Shown: one piece after another, positions 43,588-51,900 of the stretch
Position numbering within the stretch: the first letter of the stretch is position 1
Layout: each line of letters begins with the position of its first letter
Source: Actinomadura rubteroloni
Lineage (GTDB): Bacteria > Actinomycetota > Actinomycetes > Streptosporangiales > Streptosporangiaceae
Direction: 5' to 3'
NCBI RefSeq assembly: GCF_002911665.1
Contig: NZ_MTBP01000003.1
Coordinates: forward strand, 1 to 64,000
DNA: 64,000 bases
The notes under the pieces: model-generated
Seen by the model: the letters and a program-made list of their open reading frames with translations, nothing else
The model's database searches: none
Told to the model about the DNA's origin: nothing
Position numbers and translations under genes: made by a program

Positions 43588-44091
43588 TCAGTTTTTGTCT
43601 CGTATGTGTGAATACTGCGTTTCGCTGGGGTGCGTCCGCTGCTCGGCGGCGAGGACGAGCCGGGTGCCGACCTGGACGACCAGCCGCACGGATCTCACCT
43701 GGTCGTCCGCGCGCCGGGACGCGGAGCCCCCGCCGCCGGCCACCAGGTACTCGCCCGTCCGCATGCGGCGGTGCGCGACCGGACGCAGCGCGAGATGGGG
43801 GCCGAGGTGCCCGAGCACGCGGCCTACGGCCGAATGGGTCACCCCGAACGCCGCGGCCAGTTGCCGGACGGTCACGTCCGAACGGTAGTAGCAGGCCACC
43901 AGCAGGACGCGGTCGGCCAGCGCGAGCGACCACGGCCGTCCCGTGCTCTCCGTGCCGATGCGCCGCTCCAGCTCGCCGACGAGCGCCAGGAACGACGGCC
44001 CGGTGAGGCCGGTGAGCACGCGGACGGAGGACGTGTCGCACGGGTTCACCGCGAGGACGTCGATGCGTTTCGGATCCACGAGATGACTCAT
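43588..44091 (-). pseudogene. IS5/DDE_Tnp_4-like transposase fragment
   Basis: The 167-aa frame has a helix-turn-helix resembling the N-terminus of IS5-family transposases: LTGLTGPSFLALVGELERR, LALADRVLLVACYYRSDVTVRQLAAAFGVTHSAVGRVL. A later VRLVVQVGTRLVLAAE recalls the start of the DDE domain (VQVAIDADTRLVVA). The catalytic Asp/Asp/Glu region is absent, so it is a remnant or a domesticated HTH protein. It lies in AT-richer DNA at the left edge of the isonitrile-type cluster. I saw no terminal inverted repeats. Confidence 0.5.
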
Positions 44092-44518
44092 CTATCACGC
44101 GCAGATAAATGTTGATCGAGTGATATGGCGGTCGACAAGTGATGCGTCTGGATCATCCGGCGGGGCTTCCGTTTCATCTTGACCCGATTTCGGGAGCGGG
44201 CGGGTGGCGGGTTCCCTACCCCCGTAGGGTAGCGCGCCAGCCCAAAGCCGTCGCCGTCCCGCGGCGAAAGCGGCGATGAATTCATAATGGACGACCTGAT
44301 CACCGAGTTTCGAGACGGCGGCTGTTTCCCGGCCTTGACACCATTGGAGCTCCCAAGTTCGATGTCGGAAGTCGCGCCGGGGGACTGTTTATGCGAACTG
44401 GTCGGCGGTTCGGTGCCGCCACCGCTCTCCATCAGCGTTCCGTACCGGCGTGATCGCTCTGTGAAATGACGACCGAGGCCCGCCGCGACAAAGGGCGGGG
44501 AGGATCGGAGGAGAGGCG
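44092..44518. other. 427-bp leader region upstream of the isonitrile-type cluster
   Basis: This less GC-rich stretch holds the palindrome at 44216-44232 and a short open frame at 44287-44469 (60 codons, ATG start, containing a TTA leucine codon and no good ribosome site). A TTGACA hexamer near 44335 has no convincing -10 partner. The region probably carries the cluster promoter. Whether the short frame is translated is unclear; its product has three Cys and no recognisable domain. Confidence 0.5.
44216..44232. promoter_or_regulatory. CTACCC-CCGTA-GGGTAG palindrome (CsoR-like?)
   Basis: A perfect 6-bp inverted repeat with a 5-bp spacer lies in the 427-bp region upstream of the KASIII gene. 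Its TACCC/GGGTA arms resemble the C-tract/G-tract operators of CsoR copper sensors. It is the only clear palindrome in the presumed promoter region of the cluster. The functional assignment is tentative. Confidence 0.35.
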
Positions 44519-45580
44519 ATGAAGGCCAACGCCGGAAACGGCGCGGCGAGCACGGGCGCCGCGGCCGTGCTGTGCGGTGTCGGCGGCCACGTCCCCGGCC
44601 CGGTCCTGACCAACGCGGACTTGACCGCGAGGTTCGACACCTCCGACGAGTGGATCGTGACACGGACCGGGATCCGCGCCCGGCACGTCGTCGAGCCCGG
44701 CACCGCCACGTCCGATCTCGCGGTGCGCGCGGGCGCGGCGGCGCTGGCCTCGGCGGGCGACGCCTCCGTCGACCTGCTCCTGCTCGCCACCACGACCCCG
44801 GACCGTCCGTGCCCCGGCACCGCGCCGACGGTCGCGCGCGGGCTCGGCCTCGGCGGCGTTCCGGCGCTGGACGTGAACGCCGTCTGCTCCGGCTTCGTCT
44901 ACGGTCTCGCCGCGGCGGCCGGCTTCGTCGCGGCGGGGCTGGCGCGGCGGGTCCTGCTCATCGGCGCCGACACCTTCACCACGCTGCTCGATCCCGGCGA
45001 CCGCGACACGGCGACCGTGTTCGGGGACGGTGCGGGCGCGGTGGTCCTGCGCGCCGGGCGCGCCGGGGAGCCCGGTGCGCTCCTCGCCTTCGACCTCGGC
45101 AGCGACGGCGGCCTCGCCGACCTGATCACCGTCCCGGCGGGCGGCTCGCGCGCCCCGCTCACCGCCGGGGCTCCGGTGCCGGACGACGCCCGGTTCACGA
45201 TGAGCGGCAGGGCCGTGTACCGCCACGCCGTCCAGCGGATGACCGAGTCCTCCCGGGCCGCGCTGGACGCGGCCGGATGGAAGCCCGGGGACGTCGACCG
45301 GTTCGTCGGGCACCAGGCCAACCTGCGCATTCTCACCACGGTGGCCGACGAACTCGGGATCGGGGCCGATCGCGCCTATGCGAACGTGGACCGGGTCGGC
45401 AACACCGCCGCCGCGTCGATCCCCCTCGCCCTCGCCGACGCCGCGGCCGCCGGGACGCTGCGTCCCGGCGACCGGGTGCTCCTGACCGCGTTCGGCGGCG
45501 GCGCGACCTGGGGCTCGTGCGCGCTGGTGTGGCCCGAACTGCCGCACGCCGAACCGATGACCGCGTGCCCGGCCCCGTAG
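44519..45580 (+). CDS. beta-ketoacyl-ACP synthase III (KASIII/FabH-like)
   Basis: The 353-aa thiolase-fold enzyme has an intact KASIII triad: Cys123 in NAVCSGF, His265 in GHQAN and Asn295 in VGNTAAAS. It also has the family opening TSDEWIVTRTGIRARH. KASIII enzymes condense an acyl-CoA with malonyl-ACP, or act as acyl transferases in secondary metabolism. It is the first gene of the cluster, 32 bp before a stand-alone ACP. It may build or load the acyl chain that becomes the isonitrile fatty acid. It is not part of the five-gene isonitrile core I know. A strong site, GGAGGAGAGGCG, precedes ATG 44519. Confidence 0.9.
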   Translation: MKANAGNGAASTGAAAVLCGVGGHVPGPVLTNADLTARFDTSDEWIVTRTGIRARHVVEPGTATSDLAVRAGAAALASAGDASVDLLLLATTTPDRPCPGTAPTVARGLGLGGVPALDVNAVCSGFVYGLAAAAGFVAAGLARRVLLIGADTFTTLLDPGDRDTATVFGDGAGAVVLRAGRAGEPGALLAFDLGSDGGLADLITVPAGGSRAPLTAGAPVPDDARFTMSGRAVYRHAVQRMTESSRAALDAAGWKPGDVDRFVGHQANLRILTTVADELGIGADRAYANVDRVGNTAAASIPLALADAAAAGTLRPGDRVLLTAFGGGATWGSCALVWPELPHAEPMTACPAP

Positions 45581-45612
45581 CGGGCCGGCGGCCGACAGAA
45601 CACGGAGGGGAC

Positions 45613-45873
45613 ATGGAGAAAGAACACGTTCACGCCGTCATCACCAAGCTGATCCACCGCGAGGTGCCGGAACTGACCGGCGACCTGTCCGCGGCGGACG
45701 ATTTCGGAACGCTCGGCATCGACTCGATGACCATGGTCGACCTGATGGTGGCGGCGGAGCGGGAGTTCGGCGTGGAGATCGCCGACGACCGGCTCGCCGA
45801 CGTCGCCACCGTGGGCGATCTCGTGGACATCGTCGTCGCCGGAGCGGGCCCCCGGCAAGGAGGAGAGTCATGA
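45613..45873 (+). CDS. acyl carrier protein (ScoB/Rv0100-like)
   Basis: The 86-aa carrier protein has the phosphopantetheine attachment site in LGIDSMTMVDL (Ser38) and acidic helix II residues. In isonitrile lipopeptide pathways an equivalent ACP holds the fatty acyl chain while glycine adds and the thioester is hydrolysed. GGAGGGG precedes the ATG. Its stop overlaps the start of the ScoE-like gene (ATGA). Confidence 0.88.
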   Translation: MEKEHVHAVITKLIHREVPELTGDLSAADDFGTLGIDSMTMVDLMVAAEREFGVEIADDRLADVATVGDLVDIVVAGAGPRQGGES

Positions 45874-46757
45874 CCGTCCGAACGCAACCCGCCCACCGAT
45901 TCGGTGTCACCGTCGAGGGATTCGACCCGGCCACCGCGTCCGACGACGACATCGAGGACCTGCGGCGCACCGTCTACGAGCAGAAGATCGTCGTGCTGCG
46001 CGGCCAGGACCTCGACACCCGCGCGTTCCTCGCCCTCGGCCGCCGTTTCGGCCGCCCCGAGGAGTACTACCAGCCGATGTACCACCACCCGGACGTCCGG
46101 GAAGTCTTCGTGTCCTCCAACGTCGAGGAGGGCGGACGGCAGGTCGGCGTCCCGAAGACGGGCAAGTTCTGGCATTCGGACTACCAGTTCATGCCGACGC
46201 CGTTCGACATCACGTTCATTTATCCGCAGGTCCTCCCCGAACGGAACCGGGGCACCTACTTCATCGACATGGCGCAGGCGTACGAGCGCCTGAGTGACGA
46301 GTTGAAGGAGGCGGCCGAAAGCACACGCGCCTGGCACAGCGTGCGGCGCTATTTCAAGATCCGTCCGTCCGACGTGTACCGGCCGCTGTCGGAGGTCCAG
46401 GCCGAGGTCGACGCCGAGACGCCGCCGAGCGTCCATCCGACGGTGATCACCCACCGGTTCACCGGCGAGAAGATCCTCTACCTCAGCGAGGGATTCACCT
46501 CCGGGATCGAGGATTCCGAGGGCCGGGACCGCCCCGATCTGCTCCAGGCACTTCTGGAGGCGAGCGGGCAGCTCGACCCGACGTTCGGACACGAGAACAT
46601 CCATCTCCAGACCTTCGAGAAGGGCGACCTGCTGGTCTGGGACAACCGGACCCTCGTCCACCGGGCACTCCACACCGCGACACCGGAACCGGCGGTGTCG
46701 CACCGCGTCACCGTCTACGACGAGACGGTCGGCGATCCGATGGCGACGAGCGAATAG
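45870..46757 (+). CDS. non-heme iron isonitrile-forming oxygenase (ScoE/Rv0097-like)
   Basis: The 295-aa TauD/TfdA-fold protein has the iron-binding HxD at His102/Asp104 (KFWHSDYQFMPTPFD) and a distal His278 in SHRVTVYD. The conserved VLRGQDLDT and GDLLVWDNRTLVHRA are typical of the family. ScoE converts an (R)-3-(carboxymethylamino) fatty acid to the 3-isonitrile by oxidative decarboxylation with 2-oxoglutarate. Assignment to this subfamily and not to taurine dioxygenase rests on the adjacent ACP, FcoT-like and FadD10-like genes, which match the Rv0097-Rv0101 order. Confidence 0.85.
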   Translation: MTVRTQPAHRFGVTVEGFDPATASDDDIEDLRRTVYEQKIVVLRGQDLDTRAFLALGRRFGRPEEYYQPMYHHPDVREVFVSSNVEEGGRQVGVPKTGKFWHSDYQFMPTPFDITFIYPQVLPERNRGTYFIDMAQAYERLSDELKEAAESTRAWHSVRRYFKIRPSDVYRPLSEVQAEVDAETPPSVHPTVITHRFTGEKILYLSEGFTSGIEDSEGRDRPDLLQALLEASGQLDPTFGHENIHLQTFEKGDLLVWDNRTLVHRALHTATPEPAVSHRVTVYDETVGDPMATSE

Positions 46758-46766
46758 GCGACTCCG

Positions 46767-47285
46767 ATGGAAACGGCGACCTCCCCGGCGCCGGACGTCG
46801 AGCATCCGACCGATACGGCGCTGCTCACCGACGTCCTGCGCTGCTATAAGCCGCACTGCCGGTATCTGCGCTCAATGACGGTGCGCGTCACCGAAGGGCG
46901 GCTCACCGGACGCGGCGAACTGCGGATACCCGAGTCCTGCTACATCGACGACACCGGTCATCTCAACGCCGTCGAAGTCAACATCTGTTACAACCAGATG
47001 CTCTACTACGTCATCGCCGCCGCGGTCGAGTGGAATCTCACGCCGGCTTTCGCGCGGTGGACGATGGACGACTACTGGGCGAAACAACTCCCCGACATCC
47101 TGATCGCCCGCATGCAGAGTTCATTCCTGCGTCCCATCGACCCCCGCAGTTTCCACGGCGAGTTCGAGGTGCTGCGCAGCACGCGGCTCAAGGACATGCT
47201 CACCCTGGAGACGGCCTTCCGCTACGGGGACGACGCGGGCGGCCGTTGCGACGGCCGGGTCCGGGTCGCGATCACGAACGCCTGA
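46767..47285 (+). CDS. FcoT/ScoD-like type III thioesterase
   Basis: The 172-aa hotdog-fold protein aligns by eye with M. tuberculosis FcoT (Rv0098): CRYLRSMTVRVTEG, ESCYIDDTGHLNAVEVNICYNQMLYY, WTMDDYWAKQLPDILI, SSFLRPIDPRSF. In INLP pathways this protein promotes glycine addition to the enoyl-ACP and releases the N-carboxymethyl amino acid. ATG 46767 lies nine bases after the previous stop. A 65-bp gap separates it from the ligase gene. Confidence 0.87.
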   Translation: METATSPAPDVEHPTDTALLTDVLRCYKPHCRYLRSMTVRVTEGRLTGRGELRIPESCYIDDTGHLNAVEVNICYNQMLYYVIAAAVEWNLTPAFARWTMDDYWAKQLPDILIARMQSSFLRPIDPRSFHGEFEVLRSTRLKDMLTLETAFRYGDDAGGRCDGRVRVAITNA

Positions 47286-47350
47286 CGCCCGACGCGGGCG
47301 GGCCGCAGCCGAACGACGCGGCCCGCCCGCCGTGCCACCGAGGAGACCCG

Positions 47351-48910
47351 GTGTACCACCCGCAGTTGCAGACCCTCACCGCGACCGTGGAGTTCCATGC
47401 CGAGAAGCAGCCCGACACCACCGCGATCGTGTGCGCGGGCCTGCGGCTGAGCTACGCGGAGCTGTACCGGGGCGCGAGCCGGATCGCACGCGCGATCCAG
47501 GCCGGCGGCCTGAAACGGGGCGCCCGCGTCGCGTTCCTCGGCCGGGAGTCCGTCGGCTACTACGAGACGCTGTTCGGCTGCGCGCTCAGCGAGACCGTCC
47601 TGGTGCCGATCAACTGGCGGCTGACCGCCGAAGAGGTCGGGCATATCCTCGCCGACTCCGGCAGCGAGCTGCTGTTCGTGGACGCCGGGCTGCTGGAACT
47701 CGTCGACCGCGTTCGTCCGCGACTGGAGCGCCTCGACACCGTCGTCGTCCTGGACGGAGCGGACGACGAACGCTGGCGGGCGACCGGGGCGGACGGCCCG
47801 CCGCCGCGTCCCGCCACGGGTCCCGAGGACCCGGTCGTCCAGCTCTACACCAGCGGGACGACCGGCCTGCCGAAGGGCGTCGTCCTCGCCCAGCGCAGCT
47901 TCTTCAAGATCAGGGACGCGCTCGCGGCGGAGGGACTCGACTGGATCGACTGGCGGCCGGGCGATCGCAGCCTGATCGGGATCCCGGGACTACACGTCGG
48001 CGGAGTTTGGTGGGCCGTGCAGGGCTTCGCGGCGGGCGTCACCAACGTCGCGATGCCCCGCTTCGACAGCCGCGCGGCGGTGGAGCTGATCCGCGACCTC
48101 GGCGTCACCACCGCCTGCGTGGTCCCGTCCATGCTGCGCCTGATGCTCGCCGAGCCGCACACCGGCCCGGCGGACTTCGCCACGCTCCGCAAGATCGTCT
48201 ACGGCGGCTCGCCGATCTCCGAGACGCTGCTGACCGAGGCGGTGCGGCGGTTCGGGTGCGAGTTCGCGCAAATCTACGGGCTGACCGAGACGGGCAACAC
48301 GGCCGTCTGCCTGCCTCCGGCCGATCACGTGCCGGGAAGTCCGCGCATGCGCGCGGCGGGCCGGCCGTATCCGGGCGTGCGGGTGAAGGTCGTGGACTCC
48401 GGCGGTGAAACGGTCCCGGCGGGGACGGTCGGGGAGGTGTGCCTGCACAGCCCCGCCAACATGCTGGAGTACTGGGAGCGCCCGGAGGCCACGGCGGAGA
48501 CGCTGGTCGACGGCTGGGTCCACACGGGCGACGCCGGATACCTGGACGAGGACGGCTACGTCCATATCCAGGACCGGATCAAGGACATGATCATCGTCGC
48601 GGGCGAGAACATCTACCCCGCCGAGATCGAGCACGTCCTCGCCAAGCACCCCGCGGTCGCCGACGCGGCCGTCATCGGCGTGCCCGACGACCGCTTCGGC
48701 GAGGCCGTCCACGCCTTCGTGGCCCTGCGGCCCGGACACGAGGCGGGTCCCCGCGACCTGCTGGAGTTCCTGCGCGGCCGGATCGCCGCGTTCAAGATCC
48801 CGAGCAGGTTCGTCGTCGTGGACCGGGTGCCGCGCAACCCCAGCGGCAAGATCCTGCGCCGCGAACTGCGCGACGAGCACTGGCGGGATCGGGACCGCAA
48901 GGTCAACTGA
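47351..48910 (+). CDS. acyl-CoA/acyl-ACP ligase (FadD10/ScoC-like)
   Basis: The 519-aa ANL-superfamily enzyme has A3 YTSGTTGLPKG, A5 QIYGLTETG, A7 WVHTGDAGYLDEDGY, hinge IKDMIIVAGENIYPAEIE and the A10 Lys in NPSGKILRRELR. In the related clusters this ligase activates a fatty acid with ATP and loads it on the ACP. GTG 47351 with GAGGAGAC is chosen because the family N-terminus begins there. It is 14 bp upstream of the NRPS gene. Confidence 0.88.
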   Translation: MYHPQLQTLTATVEFHAEKQPDTTAIVCAGLRLSYAELYRGASRIARAIQAGGLKRGARVAFLGRESVGYYETLFGCALSETVLVPINWRLTAEEVGHILADSGSELLFVDAGLLELVDRVRPRLERLDTVVVLDGADDERWRATGADGPPPRPATGPEDPVVQLYTSGTTGLPKGVVLAQRSFFKIRDALAAEGLDWIDWRPGDRSLIGIPGLHVGGVWWAVQGFAAGVTNVAMPRFDSRAAVELIRDLGVTTACVVPSMLRLMLAEPHTGPADFATLRKIVYGGSPISETLLTEAVRRFGCEFAQIYGLTETGNTAVCLPPADHVPGSPRMRAAGRPYPGVRVKVVDSGGETVPAGTVGEVCLHSPANMLEYWERPEATAETLVDGWVHTGDAGYLDEDGYVHIQDRIKDMIIVAGENIYPAEIEHVLAKHPAVADAAVIGVPDDRFGEAVHAFVALRPGHEAGPRDLLEFLRGRIAAFKIPSRFVVVDRVPRNPSGKILRRELRDEHWRDRDRKVN

Positions 48911-48924
48911 CGCGGAGGCCGCTC

Positions 48925-51900
48925 ATGACACTGGACGCACAGAGCCTGCGCCGCGCCGTCGGCGACATGCTCTACCTCGGCCCGGACGAGATCGTCGCGG
49001 ACGCCGACCTGTTCGCGCTCGGCCTGGACTCGGTCCGGCTGCTCTCGCTCCTCGAAGGCTGGCGGGAGCAGGGCGCGGACGTGAGCCTCGTCGAACTGGC
49101 GGAACGCCCCACGCTCGCCGCGTGGGAGGACCTGCTCCTGCGCCCGTCCGGCGCGGCCCGGACGGGCGCGGAGTCCGGGCCGGGCCGGCGGCTGCCGCTG
49201 ACCGAGGCGCAGGCCGGCATCTGGACGGGCCAGCGCCTCGACCCGGCCGATCCCTCCTACAACACCGCCGAGTACGCCGACATCGACGGGCCGGTCGACG
49301 CCGCGCTGTTCGAGGAGGCGCTGCGCCGGACGGTGCGGGAGACCGAGGCGCTGAACGTCCGGTTCGCCGAGGACGAGGACGGGCGCCCCTGGATGGAACC
49401 GGCCGACCACCGGTGGACGCTCCACGTCGCCGACGTCGAAGACGAACCCGATCCCCGCGCGGCGGCGCTGCGCTGGATGCACGACGACCTCGCCCGTCCG
49501 GTCGACCTGACCGCCGAACCGCCGTTCGGCCAGGCGCTGTTCCGCCTGGCCCCGGACCGGTTCCTCTGGTACCAGCGCGTCCACCACATCGCGCTGGACG
49601 GCTTCGGGCTCGCGCTCGTGGCGCGGCGGGTCGCCGACGTCTACACGGCGCTGGCGGCGGGCCGCGACCCGGGGGAACCGGGGTTCGGGTCGCTGCGCGC
49701 GGTCGTCGAGGAGGACGCCGCGTACCAGTCGTCCGAGCGGCGGGACGCCGACCGGGCCCACTGGCTCGCGCGGTCGGCGGGCCGGGAGGCGCCCGCCGCC
49801 CTCAGCGGCCGGAAGGCACGGCCCGCGCGGACGTTCCTGCGCGAGTCCTTCGACGTGGACGCCGAGATCGTCGCGGGCCTGCGCGCCGTCGCGCGGCGGT
49901 GCGCGGCGACCTGGCCGGACGTCGTCATCGCGGCCTGCGCCGCCTACACCCACCGGATGACCGGCACGGCCGAGCCCGTCCTCGGCGTGCCGGTGATGGG
50001 ACGGCTCGGATCGGTGTCGCTGCGCGTGCCGAGCATGGTGCTCAACATCGTCGCGCTGCGGCAGCCGGTGGACCCGGGCGCGGGGCTGGCCGCGCTGACG
50101 GGCGCGGTCGCCGACCGGATGCGCGCGGACCGGCCGCACCACCGCTACCGCTACGAGCACCTGCGGCGGGACCTCGGGCTGAGCGGCGAGCGCGGCGCGC
50201 TGTACGGCCCGGCCGTCAACATCATGCCGTTCGACTACGACCTGTCGTTCGCCGGACGGCCCGCCGAGGTCCACAACGTCTCGGCGGGACCGGTCGAGGA
50301 CATTTCCGTCAACGTCTACGACCGGGCGGACGGCAGCGGCCTGCGGATCGCCCTGGACGGGAACCCCGCCTGCCTGGACCAGGCGGCGCTGGCGGCGCAC
50401 GGGCGGCGGCTCCTGCGGTTCGTCGCCGCGCTCGTCGCCGAACCCGACCGTCCCGTCCGCGACGTGGACCTGCTGTCGGAGGACGAGCGCCGCCTGCTGT
50501 CCGGCGCGTGGAACGCCACCGCCCGGGACCTCCCGGCGGAACCGGTGACGCGCGCCTTCGAGCGGCAGGCCGCCCGGACGCCGGACGCCACGGCGCTCGT
50601 CCGCGCGGACGACGCCCTGTCTTATGCCGAGCTGAACGCGCGGGCCAACCGGCTCGCCCGGTTCCTGATCGCCCGTGGCGCGGGACCCGAACGCCGCGTC
50701 GCGCTGCTCCTCCCTCGCTCCCCGGACCTGATCGTCGCGCTGCTCGCGGTCCTGAAGACGGGCGCGGCCTACGTCCCCCTCGACCCGGGGCTGCCGCCCG
50801 GACGGCTGGACTGGCTGCTCGGCGACGTCCGTCCGGTCCTGCTGCTGACGGACGAACCGCGCGGCGGCGACGAGATCGCGCTGAACGATCCCGGGGTGCG
50901 CCGGGCCGTCGAGGGGGAGCCGTCCCGCGACGTGACCGACGACGACCGGCGCACGCCGCTGCGGCCCGCCCATCCCGCCTACCTGATCTACACCTCGGGT
51001 TCCACCGGACGTCCGAAAGGCGTCGTGACCGAGCATCGCGGCCTGACGAACCTCTACCTGCACCACCGCGCGGGAATGATCGCGGTCGCGGACGGCGCCC
51101 GGTTCCGGGCGGCGCTGACCGCCCCGCTGTCGTTCGACACGTCGTGGGAGGGCCTGCTCTGGATGTTCGCGGGCCACGAACTGCACCTCGTCCCGGACGA
51201 CGTGCGCCGCGACCCGGAGGCGATGGTCCGCTACGTCGGCGAGCGGCGCGTCGACTTCCTGGACGTCACGCCGTCCTACGCCGAGGAACTCGTCGTCGCG
51301 GGCCTGCTCGACGGCCCGCACCGGCCCCGGGTGGTGGCGCTCGGCGGCGAGGCGGCCGGTCCGCTGCTGTGGACGCGGCTCCGCGACGCTCCCGGCGTCA
51401 TCGGCTACAACCTGTACGGCCCCACCGAGGGAACCGTGGACACGTTGGCCTGCCGCCTCGCCGACAGCGACGTCCCGATCGTCGGCCGTCCGCTCGCCAA
51501 CACCCGCGCCCACGTCCTCGACGGCGGGCTGCGGCCGCTGCCGCCGGGCGCGGCGGGCGAGCTCTACCTGTCCGGCGTCCCGCTGGCGCGCGGCTATCAC
51601 GGCCGGGCCGGGCTGACCGCCGCCCGGTTCGTCGCCGACCCCTTCGGCCCGCCCGGCGCGCGGATGTACCGGACCGGCGACCTGGCCCGCCGGCGACCGG
51701 ACGGCGCCCTCGACTACCTCGGCCGCGCCGACGACCAGGTGCAACTGCGCGGGTTCCGGATCGAGTACGGCGAGATCGAGTCGACCCTGGCGGCGCATCC
51801 GGCCGTCGAGCGGGCCGCCGCCCTGGTGCGCGAGGACGCGCCGGGCGTGAAACGCCTGGCCGCCTACGTCGTCACCGCCGACGGCGCGGAGGCGGACGCG

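Noticed and set aside
44335..44365. TTGACA hexamer as the -35 box of the isonitrile-type cluster
   Set aside because: No TANNNT-like hexamer at 16-18 bp spacing; it also lies inside the short open frame, so a promoter could not be supported.
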